Source: Chara braunii
Taxonomy: Eukaryota > Streptophyta > Charophyceae > Charales > Characeae
Assembly: GCA_003427395.1 (NCBI GenBank)
Contig: BFEA01000271.1
Coordinates: 1,839,254-1,861,571 of the forward strand
DNA length: 22,318 nt
Direction of reading: 5' to 3'
The first letter of the stretch is position 1. The number at the start of each line of letters is the position of its first letter. Below are positions 1 to 9,421 of the stretch, one piece after another. The position numbers and the translations under genes are program-made. The notes beneath the pieces are model-generated. The model searched no databases. It was given only the letters and a program-made list of their open reading frames with translations, and had not been told where the DNA came from.

Positions 1-2
1 GT

Positions 3-439
3 AAAAGAGGGTTACAAAAACTACGTCTTGGGCTTAAGGTTAGGAAGTTAAGTGAGCCCATTGTAAGTACGTTAGCAAATAGTAGTGAAACCGTTATGGA
101 TCGCTACGTCGAAGGGGTACAAGTATACTTTCGGCTGGAGGCAGAGGGGAAGGTGGAACGTGTTCTCCACTCTCTGACCTTCTTGGTGGAGGATAACTTG
201 CCCTTTGATGTGTTTTGGGTGAGGCTGCGCATACGGATCTAAAGTTAAGAGAACATGAATGTTGGCTTCCAAGTCCGCAAGGAGGTAAGAAGAAAATCCG
301 CCTTTTTCATGAATCTGGTAAGGAAAGCAGCCTGGCTCATTGTTGTATGAGTGCCCCCGCGTTCGCCCGTCATGTAAAGAAGTATAATTTGTACGACCAA
401 GTCTTTGTTGCATATGTGCGCCCAGTAAAGGAAGGATAA
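3..439 (+). pseudogene. Retropepsin C-terminal half and linker of element A (frameshifted)
   Basis: Reading from base 3, the peptide begins just after where the protease active site would be and matches the element C protease: SEPIVSTLAN here against SRPVASTLAN in C, then FLVEDNLPFD against FLVSDELPFD. The catalytic Asp is therefore just outside the window. At about 214-217 one base appears to be missing: the family motif continues only in the frame that starts TTG at 215. That second frame runs through the protease-RT linker to a TAA at 437-439, and the frame stays open after this stop into RT, so the stop is a point lesion and not a gene end. In an active element the domain would cleave the Gag-Pol polyprotein. 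This copy is non-functional. Confidence 0.75.
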
Positions 440-1880
440 ATTAAAGAAGAAGTTAGGTCTGAAGAGATTGAGAGAATCCTGAAAGAGTTCGCAGATGTGG
501 CAGAAGCCCCAAGTGGTGTGGTGGAAAGACCAATCCGCCACTGCATTGATATCATTCCAGGGAGCGCGCCCCCGAAGGGGCCTATCTATCGTATGTCGCC
601 CCAGGAATTGGATGAACTGCGAACCCAAGTCGACGAGTTGTTGAAAAATGGTTGGATAAGACCCAGCTCCTCGCCCTATGGTGCGCCTGTGCTCTTTGTG
701 CCTAAAAAGGACGGCGGCGTTCGCATGTGTATAGATTATAGGAGGTTAAATGATATAACAGTGAAAAATGCCGAACCATTACCGCAAATAGACGATTTGC
801 TAGATCGCGTGCAGGGAAGCAAAATATTTTCAAAAGATTGATCTGAAATCCGGCTATCATCAGATTGAGGTTGAACCGGAAGACCAACACAAGACTGCCT
901 TTAGGACAAGGTATGGGCATTATGAATTCGTAGTTTTGCCCTTTGGTCTAACGAATGCCCCTGCTACTTTCCAAAGAACGATGAACGAACTCTTTCGTGA
1001 ATGGCTCGACAAATTTGTTGTAATTTATTTAGACGATATTTTAATTTTTAACAAAAATAAAAAGGAGCACGCTGAGCACCTTCGACTAGTGCTAAATAAG
1101 TTGAGAGAAGCAAACCTCAAGTTAAATCCAAAGAAGTGTGAATGGGCTAAACGTCAGGTGTTATACCTGGGACATGTGATTGATGAAGATGGGGTCAAAC
1201 CGGAAGATGCCAAAATAGCAACAATCAGAGATTGGCCAAACCCCCGCGCCTTGACTGAGTTGCGGTCGTTCCTTGGGTTAGCCAACTACTATCGAAAGTT
1301 CGTAAGACACTTTACGATAATAGTTGCTCTCCTTCGCCGATTGCTTAAGAAAGAAGTAATTTGGAAGTGGGATTCAGACTGCACTATGTCCTTCAAGTGT
1401 CTGAAAAAGTGTTTGATTAATTATCCGGTTCTTAAAGTAGCGGACCCTTCCTTACCTTTCGTGGTCACAACTGACGCTAGTCAATGTGGTATAGGTGCTG
1501 TACTCCAGCAAGATGATGGGCATGGGTACAGGCCTGTAGAGTTTATGTATTGTCGCTTACCTAACGAGAAGGTGGCCGCTTCAACGTATGAACGAGAGTT
1601 GTATGCTCTGCGTGAGGCTCTCAATCATTGACGACACTACCTTCTAGGCAGGCATTTTAAAGTATATTCTGACCATGAAACACTTCTCTGGCTTAAAACG
1701 CAAGCTCGAATGACACCTAAGTTAACAAGGTGGGCTGCAGAGATTGATATGTTTGACTTTGAGCTGAAGCCAGTCAAGGGTAAGTATAACGTTGTTGCTG
1801 ATGCACTAAGTCGTAGATCAGACTTTTTCGGTGCTATCGTGACTTACCTAGATGTAGGTACAGACCNACAAGAAAAAAAT
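440..1880 (+). pseudogene. Reverse transcriptase and RNase H of element A (frameshift, one stop)
   Basis: This is the RT domain of a Ty3/gypsy pol, which copies element RNA into cDNA. From 497 the frame shows [20 protein letters not shown] and MCIDYRRLN. At 832-835 a run of four A carries one base too many, and the frame shifts so that LKSGYHQI continues one frame over. The palm motif YLDD lies at about 1026-1037, preceded by FGLTNAPATFQ. RNase H follows with TTDASQ (catalytic Asp retained, about 1470) and YERELYALREAL. A TGA at 1629-1631 replaces the usual Trp before RHYLLGRHF, and the same frame then continues to VADALSRR at about 1796-1819. The frame shifts again near the undetermined base at 1867. 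Identification is secure; activity is excluded by the lesions. Confidence 0.9.
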
Positions 1881-1881
1881 T

Positions 1882-3162
1882 AGAGATGCGTATCCTTCTG
1901 ATCCTGTTTATGGAACCATGATTAAGCTAGTGCAAGAAAAGNCAGCAGAGTTTCCCGATCATAAAGTAACTCAGGGTCTATTGTTTGAACGAACTGACGT
2001 GCATGATAGGCTGTGTATACCGAATAATGAGGAGATCAAGAGTATGATCTTGGGGGAATGTCATGATACAAAAGGCCATTTTGGGTGGAAGAAGACCTAT
2101 GGGACCTTGTTACGCTCCTACACCTGGCCTCGAATGAAAGCGGATTGTATCGCGTATGTGCAGGGTTGCCAAGTGTGCCAACGAAACAAAAGCACCACGC
2201 AATCGCCCCTTGGGCTACTTAAGCCCTTGCCTATCCCTACCGGCCCTGGAGACTCTGTCTCTACAGATTTCATGGACACTAAGGTAAAAAGCAAAAATGG
2301 GAAGACGCAAGTAATAGTCATAGTGGATAGATTCACTAAGTTTTCTGTTTTTGTAGCTTTGCCTGCAGAAGCAAAGACTGAATTGGTAATTCGGGAATTC
2401 TTTAACCTTTGGGTAAAAGACTTTGGACATCCCTTAACTATTGTGAGTGACAGAGATACCAGGTTCACAAGTGAACAATGGCAGCAACTGATGGATGTAT
2501 ATGGTTCTAAGTTGACAATGTTATCAGGTAGGCATCCGCAGACTAATGGTCAGACTGAACAGATGAATAAGATCTTGCAGCAGACTTTGCGCATGTACAT
2601 TCGTCCCGACCAGATTGACTGGGATGAACAACTGCCTAAGGTTGCTAGTGCCTATAATAACTCTGTGCACCTATCTACGTGTAAGACTCCTATGGAGTTA
2701 CATCTGGGATGGCGTCCACGCAGACCCATTGATCGATTGAACCCGGATCAAGTACATAAGCTTCTTGTAGGGACTAGTGAGTTTGCAGTCCAATATCAGA
2801 AAGACATTGAGAAAGTAAAAGAAAATATACTTAAAACACAGCATCAAATGATTGAACAGGCAAATAAACAGAGACGCCCGTCTCAATTTGCTGTAGGAGA
2901 TTTGGTTTGGGTGAAGTCTAAAGAGTTTGCTCCTGAAGAGAACATCTCTCAGAAGCTTCTACCCACCTACCGAGGACCTTGGCAGGTTCTAGACGTAATT
3001 GGAGATGTGGATGGTCCTTCGTATGTCATTGAGATTCCTCCTCATCTACGTACATATCCAGTGTTCCATGCATCCAAGCTCTTACCTTGTGTAACGAATG
3101 AGCTCTTCCCAAGTCGCCGGTNAGGCAGGGGCTGCAGCTGCAGCTCCTGCTCGAGCAAGTGA
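1882..3162 (+). pseudogene. Integrase of element A (long open frame, two undetermined bases)
   Basis: This open frame of more than 400 codons begins in frame near 1867 (first ATG 1918). The HHCC zinc-binding part is visible as ECHDTKGHF followed by CQVC. The DDE catalytic core has all three acids: Asp in STDFMD, Asp in VSDRDTRF and Glu in GQTEQMN. A GPY/F-like module follows (YRGPWQVLDVIGDVDGPSYV, then PVFHASKLLP). In the family this enzyme inserts the cDNA into host chromatin. The frame ends soon after FPSRR in a low-complexity Cys/Ser stretch over a GCTGCAGCTGCAGC palindrome. No chromodomain is seen, so the natural C-terminus seems to be lost or rearranged. Undetermined bases at 1942 and 3122 leave one codon each unresolved. 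Confidence 0.9.
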
Positions 3163-3185
3163 GGAACAGGCTATTTCTGGCATCT

Positions 3186-3360
3186 TAGGGGCAGGTCGAA
3201 ACAATGAGGGCCTGAAAATGGCCCTCCGTTTCAGGCTGGAAAGACTCTGGGTCTGAAAGACCCAGAAATAGGCTGAAACGGAGTAGGGCCTGCAGGCCCT
3301 CGTTTTTCAGCTTTCTGGCTGAAACGACCGGGACGGGCCCTGCAGGGCCCGTGTGGCTAC
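3186..3360. repeat. Cluster of nested hairpins and perfect palindromes
   Basis: Five self-complementary units lie within 170 bp. GAGGGCC (3206-3212) pairs with GGCCCTC (3220-3226). TCCGTTTCAG (3225-3234) pairs with CTGAAACGGA (3273-3282). Nested inside that is CTGGGTCT (3247-3254) with AGACCCAG (3258-3265), loop GAA. A 16-bp perfect palindrome occupies 3285-3300 and a 20-bp one occupies 3333-3352, both centred on TGCA. A TTTCAGC/GCTGAAA pair lies between the two palindromes. It follows directly on the broken end of element A. It may be part of an LTR or a foldback element; the function is unknown. Confidence 0.85.
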
Positions 3361-4178
3361 GCAGTATGCCACAGTGGGGGTGCAACAGAACAGTAAGCTG
3401 AGTAGTTGAGGGGGCCCTCCCCCAACACAACATTTTGCGTCATGACGCCTTGCCAAGGGGATGGCCTTCAAAAAACAGGAGACTGGGAGGGGAGAGGAAG
3501 GGTGTGGGGTGTGCAGGGGCGTAGCCGGCCACCCCACAGCATCTTCTTATATCATCTCCCTATGCCGTGACATTTAGTATGTATGCATTCTCAAAACAAA
3601 AAAGCACGAAGGCTCCCCCACCTCCTTCCATGGCTAACTTGCCCTTTTCCTGCCTCACAAGCACCCCTCACCATGCAAGACCACACAACACCACCTTCTG
3701 ATGATATCCCCCCTTGGCAACACATATGCGTGAAGCAGGAAAGACACAGTGTGCTAAACAAAATAATTGACGGGTGTCAGGGGGCGAGGGGCATAGCCAC
3801 CCTCCACCGCCACATCCCTCAGCATGCGAGACCACAAAACAGCCTACAGGCTGCATACCCATGCTCTCCCAGTAAGTCCATGGATCCTTGCCCCAGGGGT
3901 GAGGTCCCATGGAAAGGTTCTTTTCTTTTGCGGACCAAAAGATCAGGCATTCTTTTGTCTTCTGGATGGGCAATAGGGTTATGCTCGGAGGTAGCCCGTA
4001 CGAGTCCATAACCGTCTCAACTTGCTTTGAGAGAATATATCTGTAAACATGCAGCAGCCAGGTACCTGGTCCACACAATGAGTGCTGCCATCCACAGATT
4101 CCCTGACAGAGGCCAGTTGAGACATTTACACACTGGATCACACTTTTTCAGATCTTCTTGTTGATCCTTTCACTTTTT
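3361..4178. other. Intergenic stretch without recognisable gene
   Basis: There are two open frames, 3583-4011 (+) and 4141-3668 (-), but they overlap each other and neither has a recognisable domain or a convincing composition. A loose repeat of about 28 bp is visible (cacccctcaccatgcaagac near 3663 and a relative near 3812). Nothing else is supported. Confidence 0.5.
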
Positions 4179-4282
4179 GGGAATTGCCCCTATACCCAGG
4201 CGCAGTGTCCATCTTGCACCTGTACTCCTTTCGAAAGATGGGAATTGCACCTTGTACCCAGGCCCAATGTCCATCTTGCATC
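4179..4282. repeat. Imperfect tandem duplication, period 61 bp
   Basis: GGGAATTGC starts at 4179 and again at 4240. Each copy continues with a TACCCAGGC-like stretch and TGTCCATCTTGCA. The second copy is cut short at about 4282. The open frames across this stretch (4158-4601 and 4184-4381) simply read through the repeat and are not supported as genes. Confidence 0.8.
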
Positions 4283-4860
4283 TACAACCAAGAAACAGCC
4301 AGTGAAAATTATTTGCATACCCAGGACGGAGGCGGACCGAGCTTTGGTACTTCTCAATTCATGCCATACCCTACTACCTGAGTGCGCAACTTATGATCAT
4401 ACTTGGGACAAGGGTGGCCCCACCACATTATTCCTACACCTAACTACAGTTTGGCAGCAATTATTCTCATACCAAGTGGGCTGCAAATTACATAACTGTG
4501 CACTCATTCCTCTGCACGTGGGCTGCATGAAGAAACCGTGTGCTACGTGCATCACCCCACTGAATGGGATCCAACTACAGCATTACGAAGAACAACAATA
4601 GAAGTACACCACCATCAACCAGATGGAGCACAGCGGATTGCAGTAAAAGGGCCTTTACCCGATATAGGCCTCAGGCCTTGTAAAAATAGAGCAGCACGGG
4701 CCTTGTAAAAGTAAAGCATTGTGAAAAGGTATCTTGCCAGGACTCAGAAACGTGAAAACAGGTCAAAAGTCAAGTTCTCTATCAACAGGCACATCTAAAT
4801 CTAAGGCAAAGGGCATTGTCAAAAGACTTACCTGTTCACCAGGAGATGTGTATGTCATGT

Positions 4861-4971
4861 CTGTTCGAGTAAGGGTGTGTCTGTACGTGTAGGCAGTGTA
4901 CCTGTTCGTGCAATGGAAAGTGCCTGTTCAAGTAGTAAATGTGTCTGTTCGTTTAGAGTTGTGCCTGTCCG
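4861..4971 (+). repeat. Six-copy degenerate array, about 21-bp period, core CTGTTCG
   Basis: The core CTGTTCG or a one-base variant (CTGTACG, CTGTTCA, CTGTCCG) starts at 4861, 4881, 4902, 4924, 4945 and 4965. Spacings are 20, 21, 22, 21 and 20 bp, close to two turns of B-DNA. The sequence between cores is poorly conserved, which points to selection or recent decay acting differently on core and spacer. The array ends about 210 bp upstream of the TATA box. Confidence 0.8.
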
Positions 4972-5179
4972 AAAGTGAAGTCAGTAGGCACAGTCCCAGT
5001 TCTGGTCTAAGTCAAGGGGTCAGTCCAGATCCAGACTTTCAAGTCCAAATCCAGGCCGAAGTGCCTCAGCAGCAGTTGAATCTCATTGGGACTGTACTGG
5101 GACACATGCAATGCAGGGTCTGGGACAAAGGGAGAGGCTGAATTGAGCCAATGCAGACCCAGCGAGGAGTGGCCAGCAC

Positions 5180-5187
5180 TATAAAAA
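5180..5187 (+). promoter_or_regulatory. Candidate TATA box (TATAAAAA)
   Basis: TATAAAAAG at 5180-5188 matches the eukaryotic TATA consensus closely and sits in otherwise GC-rich sequence. A start site would be expected about 30 bp downstream, near 5210. The first ATG after it (5230) opens only a ten-codon frame, so a non-coding or LTR transcript is more likely than an mRNA. Confidence 0.45.
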
Positions 5188-5699
5188 GAGCTGCCTGCCT
5201 CATTCCTCGCCAGATCTCCACTGGCTGCAATGCGTGGAAGTGCTGGTGCACTTGTGCGCTGAGTCAGGAGGAGCAGCGCTGGAGGAGAAGACGCGCTGGA
5301 GGGAGGAAGATGCTTGTACACTGGAAGTGATGCAGCCATAGCTGCCCAGCGAGTTAGCATTAGTAGTAGAGGGTTAGAATGTAGCTATGAGTAGTATCCA
5401 GAGTAGATCCTCATGAGTATTGAAGAGTGTGTATGCATCATAGGAGGAAGGGATTGAGGCTGAGAGCGTTCATTCAAGGTTGGCTATGGAAGATACTTAC
5501 CTGAGTTGGATGTGACCTGCAGAGGTGGCGCTGATGAGTGGTGACCACATTGATGACTTGGAGACTATCTGCAGGGGTAGCATTGATTCACTGGAAGGCA
5601 TATTGATGAGTTGGCAAGATATTGGTGTTGCGCTGATGAGCGCTGGACTCAGGGGAACTTTGAAACACTTTGTATTCATATTTCTGATAATATAAACTG

Positions 5700-6600
5700 T
5701 GAAACTCGGTCCTCATCTTCTCTATCTTTGTCTATTGTCAGACTACTGTTCATTGTGTGTGGGAGTACGATGCATGGCATGTACACACTTGCGTGAGATG
5801 GTCCCCAGGACCCATGCAGCAGCATGTAATCTTCACTATCAGCTTTACTTTCAAAAGAGACGACATGTGCAGAAAAACAAGGTATGCAAAGAAAGGATGG
5901 TTCCAAACAGGAATCTTACATTGACACCAACGGCGGAGACTAAGGCCACAAACCTTTGAGGATTGCGTTTACCCTAAGCCGTCTTTTGCTGCTAGCAACT
6001 GCAAGCTCATCAAAGGGAACAACTTTCCAAGCAAACAGTCTTTCAAACCAACGAAAACAAAATGAACAGGTAAAAGAACGTAACAACTGAATATTTGAAA
6101 GAGTGGCATGTGAGTGTGTGTATGTGTGTGTGTCCCTCCCTCTGTCCCTCGTAACGAGGGATGGCCGGGGGACAGGTCAGACAGACCAACCTGCGCCTGT
6201 GTCGGCCGATCCTCCGTCTGAACCAAGCAGCAACTTAAGGATACTTTTTTGCTTTACACAAACACATAGCGGACACGTGAGTGATGGGTCTTAAAAGTGA
6301 CTCAAAGTGACTCATTTGCAGTACGTCTATGGGGCTGCATTTGAAAGGTCTTCCGACAGTGAAAGGCAACCATAGCGCGTATTGAAAAAGGCAGCCCCAT
6401 GGGTGTGCAATAGGAACACAACCAGGCAGAGAAGTACAAGTCGGTTGTGCTTTCATAAGTCAGGAGTTTCCGCATAAGAGTATCATGACAGTTGTCAGTT
6501 GGTTATAGACGGAATATGGGATCTGTTTCACTGAGGAATGCAATAGAGAGAACAGGGACCCTGAGGGTGAGAAGGCGTATGGAGTCCAATACAAGAAATT
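5700..6600. other. Intergenic stretch with short motifs, no gene recognised
   Basis: Only short open frames without recognisable domains are present. It contains a TG-rich microsatellite at about 6112-6133, a 17-base interrupted palindrome at 6145-6161 (TCCCTCGT, A, ACGAGGGA) and the G-box/AP-1-type cluster listed separately. Confidence 0.5.
6274..6314. promoter_or_regulatory. G-box followed by two TGACTCA sites
   Basis: CACGTG at 6274-6279 is the core of the plant G-box, bound by bZIP and bHLH factors. TGACTCA, the GCN4/AP-1 type bZIP site, occurs at 6298-6304 and 6308-6314, spaced 10 bp apart, about one helical turn. No gene is recognised nearby, so a regulatory role is only inferred. Confidence 0.3.
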
Positions 6601-6604
6601 GGCC

Positions 6605-6743
6605 GGGGGGGGAGGGAAGGTGGAGAGAAAGAGAGTAGAACGGATAGAGAGAAGTGGAGGGGAAGTAAAGAAGGAAAGTAGAACGGATAGAGAGAGACAG
6701 AGATAGATACAGGAGAGTGAGAGAGAGTGTGAGAGAGTGAGTG

Positions 6744-6811
<68 letters not shown>
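6605..6811. repeat. Purine-rich tract ending in (GA)32 microsatellite
   Basis: About 200 bp of the + strand are almost all purine. A 19-base unit agtagaacggatagagaga occurs at 6634 and 6677. A pure GA array occupies 6747-6811. The opposite strand reads as Ser-Leu repeats, which explains the long but meaningless open frames there. Confidence 0.95.
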
Positions 6812-6817
<6 letters not shown>

Positions 6818-7134
6818 AGCGGGGAAAGAGGCGCACTGGCTCTAAAAACTAAGGATTTTACGGGCTGTGGCACAGGGAAAGTGTGGGGTGGAAGCAGAGC
6901 AAAGGTCATGATATGAATTAGCCCCGTAGTACCTCATCACATTTCAGTGCAAGGAGATTCTCCGGAATTATCAATGATGTAGAGATGTGAACAGCTTAAA
7001 GGAAACGGAATGAAAAGTGGATAAGGATGGAAATAGGCCTCGGAAGCACTGATCATCAGTAGACAACAATTTACAAGTTCTCCAGTCAAGCAACAAGTTA
7101 CACATGAGACATGTAGAAAACCTGGGGAGTAACC
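6812..7134. other. Intergenic stretch, nothing recognised
   Basis: There are no open frames of credible composition and no repeats beyond the adjoining GA tract. The stretch ends at the T run that marks the poly(A) tail of the LINE remnant. Confidence 0.4.
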
Positions 7135-7168
7135 TTTTTTTTTTTTTTCCTGCAAACACCCCCTCCAG

Positions 7169-7205
7169 TGCTAGCAGTGCTGGTAAGGGCAGACACCGCT
7201 AGCAC
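7169..7205. repeat. Short inverted repeat in LINE 3' UTR
   Basis: GTGCTAGC (7169-7176) is complementary to GCTAGCAC (7198-7205), with flanking C-run and G-run that extend the pairing imperfectly. It lies about 20 bp inside the poly(A) end of the LINE remnant. LINE 3' ends often carry a stem-loop recognised by the RT. Confidence 0.5.
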
Positions 7206-7616
7206 AGGGGGAGAGGCTCCATCTATTGGTGGGGAGCAACACCTGCTGGAAAGCGGGTCCAGCATCCCATATACAGAATGAAAATAGAGGATACACCTGC
7301 AAGCATTGATTACTCTGGGGTCCAGAGGATTGACCGAGCAGGATACATAAAAAAAGGGGGGAACCTCTTCACCCCATGCCGGACACCGGGAATCCGCTGC
7401 TAAAAACTAGATCCCTCTCCTTTGACTAGACCTGGTGCTGTCCTGCTCACTCTGCTCCATACCATTGCGTCCACCATAGCTAGCTGGTGGGGCGCAAAGG
7501 GATCGGGAAAATCCGAGGGCGGCCGTAGCGGGATCCCTTGACCCACTGTTGTCCAATCTTTGAAGCAGATCTGATACTCTTTCTTGACCGCCTCCCTATT
7601 GCCATCCTGAATGCCT

Positions 7617-8100
7617 TCATTGCCATCCTGGGCACGACCGCCATCCCACTTGATGAAGGCGATTCGGCCCCCATCCTCGCCCCCCAGCCAGTCCCCTGAG
7701 AATTGTTAGATTGTTTGTTTTAGATCTTTCTGAGTTTGAAACAGATCCATCCGATTTTTTACTTTGCCATTGTGCCATAAGTTCTCGTTGTACGTATTGT
7801 TTAATCATGTCTGTCATTTCCTCCCCGGCTATGCGGACCTCTTCCATGGCATGTATACACCGTCTCCTCCAGATAGCCCACATGACGGCTCTCCTCCCTA
7901 TCTTAAACATATTGTTTTCGATGCTGCTACCTGAGGGGGAGGTCCATGCCTCCAATAGTATTGCCCTCCAATCCCATGGCCAGGTCGACCCAGTAGGTTC
8001 CAGATTCTGTCCCACCATTGCCATGTTAGGACAGCCCCCAGACATTGCAAGAATGTGTTCTATGGTTTCCGGTATCTTAAGGGACGGGAGAGACCTATAT
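7617..8100 (-). pseudogene. LINE ORF2 C-terminal fragment (zf-RVT-like)
   Basis: The fragment of roughly 160 codons carries an ETIEHIL plus Cys/His region of the type found in zf-RVT tails, followed by a basic, Trp-rich helix-like stretch (MWAIWRRRC, KQYVQRELMAQW). In intact LINEs this region follows the RT domain and helps bind RNA. Several expected Cys/His ligands upstream cannot be placed, and the frame is interrupted above 8100. The assignment rests on motif memory only, so it is moderate; an unrelated minus-strand ORF is the alternative. Confidence 0.5.
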
Positions 8101-8245
8101 AGGTATCAATCCACAAATGTTGCACTATTCAATGTGTTCATACATATACGTAGCAATACATGTAAGTTTTTCACCCTTGCAATTCCTGAAATGACATCAT
8201 TCAAATTTGAGTGGACTTGAAAGACTACAACATTGATCGCACACA

Positions 8246-8249
<4 letters not shown>

Positions 8250-8330
<81 letters not shown>

Positions 8331-8402
8331 TGCATGCATATGTGTACACAAACACACGCACACACACACACGCACACACACACAAAGCGGTGTACACACA
8401 CA
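8250..8402. repeat. Compound microsatellite (CT)n-(CTAT)11-CA-rich
   Basis: A pure CT array (8250-8287) passes directly into 11 CTAT units (8287-8330), and a CA-rich stretch follows after a short gap (8344-8402). Open frames crossing it are low-complexity artefacts. Confidence 0.95.
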
Positions 8403-9190
8403 TGGTTGTGTATCAGCTATCGCGAACACGTCATCATGATAGTAACTGGTGTCTGCAGAGGTGAGAATGCACACAAACAGACAATCAAACTACTCACGCC
8501 AAATCCCCATTACAGATGTCCGACAAGTGATCAAAACAACGGAAGCAGCGTTAATTTATGGAAGGAAGAGCATCTGGCCAGGTCACACGCTACGGCATGG
8601 TGTTGTAGAGTGTGTTACGGTATTGCAGTTCTCGTATTGAAGAGAGACATTTTTATGGTTCCTAATGTGGAACACACTTTTATAGGAGAGTCTTGAGGAT
8701 CATCATCTTCTTTCCAGTGATAACAAAGCTACGCTCATTTTCACATTCATGATTTCCTTTTGATTTTCCTTCAACACCTGCCCACTTGTGAATGGAGTTG
8801 TGGAAACTTGGAAAGGAAACTCGGAAAGGTTGAGGAGGTTAAAAATGGTAACACAAATCATGAATCGCCTATTATCAAGTCAACTAGCTCAACAAATCCT
8901 ACTCGTATAATCCTCCCTATCAAGGACAAAACAATGCACTTGATAGAACAATGATTCAAACAAAGCGAGAGATGCAACGAACCTGGACTTGAAATAGATG
9001 CATCTACAGAGTTCATACGTTGTGGAGCAGTGGGAGACAGAGTGAAAGGTGAGATCCCCTCGAGATGAGACCGAGACATGTATGGTCAAAACAAATCAGC
9101 GAGCAAGCTGCATTTTTTTCACTTGCTCTCCATGGAATCATGTGTGTTGATCTTTAGTCTGAAGTTTGGCTGCTGCGACTGACGTTGGCA
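8403..9190. other. Intergenic stretch, nothing recognised
   Basis: Several open frames of 60-75 codons exist on both strands, none with a recognisable domain. No repeats were seen. Confidence 0.4.
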
Positions 9191-9302
9191 GTAAATAGCA
9201 AATGTTTCTTCTCCTCCTCAGTTAAGGCTAAGAGCTTTGTCGCAGACAGCAAACGTCATGCAGAAGATGCTCCTTACTTTTCCTCTGTTAAAACACTAGT
9301 TC
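9191..9302. repeat. Decayed relative of the 127-bp tandem unit
   Basis: gctaagagctttgtcgcaga at about 9228 and the stretch ending in gttaaaacactagt at 9300 align with gctaagaacttgtgcacaga and gttaaaccaccagt of the tandem copies downstream. Many substitutions and small gaps indicate an older duplication. Confidence 0.6.
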
Positions 9303-9421
9303 ACACCACCCTGCGTTGACGAAGCTACCTTCCATGGCTCACGATCCGGCAACTGCGCCTTTTCAAAGTGGCCTGCCGCTTTCGCTGCCAGCTCAGGCCC
9401 GAATCTAAATGCTCTTACCTC

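Larger units (their letters stand above)
1..3162 (+). mobile_element. Element A: degenerate Ty3/gypsy (chromovirus-like) pol, 5' end outside window
   Basis: Protein-level similarity to a retrotransposon pol runs in the order protease, reverse transcriptase, RNase H, integrase, which is the Ty3/gypsy order. No gag is seen because the window opens inside the protease. The reading frame changes near 214, 833 and 1867-1881 and is stopped at 437 and 1629, so the copy cannot make a full polyprotein. The integrase part is the best preserved. It has lower similarity to element C than B has, so it is probably another family or an older branch. No chromodomain is recognisable after the GPY/F-like region, unlike B and C. 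Three single undetermined bases (1867, 1942, 3122) all lie in this element. No LTR was identified on its 3' side; hairpin-rich DNA follows directly. Confidence 0.9.
4600..5700 (+). other. LTR-like or promoter-like region (no coding sequence recognised)
   Basis: No protein is recognised here. The stretch has features often found in an LTR: a short direct repeat (GGCCTTGTAAAA at 4674 and 4699), the 21-bp array at 4861-4971, a consensus TATA box at 5180, then a CGCTGG-rich stretch (5260-5310) and GCAGCCATAGCTG at about 5334. The last two resemble motifs in the 3' region of element C (GCAGCCATAGCTG near 20180). It could be a solo LTR or the flank of an element not otherwise present. TG...CA boundaries and a target-site duplication were not found. 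Confidence 0.35.
7135..8100 (-). mobile_element. 3' end of a LINE (non-LTR retrotransposon) with poly(A)
   Basis: On the minus strand a frame from about 8100 to 7617 resembles the RT-associated zinc-binding tail of plant LINEs: PETIEHIL, then CPNMAMV, WDWRAILLEAW and MWAIWRRRCIHAMEEV. A one-base frame change seems to lie near 8020, because WDRIWNLLGR is read in the neighbouring frame. About 470 bp of probable 3' UTR follow and end in 14 T on the + strand (7135-7148), the complement of a poly(A) tail in the right orientation. The RT catalytic domain is absent, so the copy is 5'-truncated, as is common for LINEs. No target-site duplication was found. Confidence 0.6.

Noticed and set aside
3583-4141. 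142- and 157-codon overlapping frames on opposite strands
   Set aside because: Neither shows a domain, and they overlap almost completely, so at most one could be real; there is no evidence for either.
4861-4971. CRISPR array
   Set aside because: The repeated core is only 7 bases with 20-22 bp spacing, the spacers are not unique inserts of constant length, and the setting is eukaryotic.
6528-6909. Long minus-strand frames rich in Ser-Leu over the GA tract
   Set aside because: They are translations of a dinucleotide microsatellite in several frames at once.
8211-8696. 161-codon frame with Ser-Leu, Tyr-Leu-Ser-Ile and Thr-His repeats
   Set aside because: It is a product of the CT/CTAT/CA microsatellite with no independent coding support.
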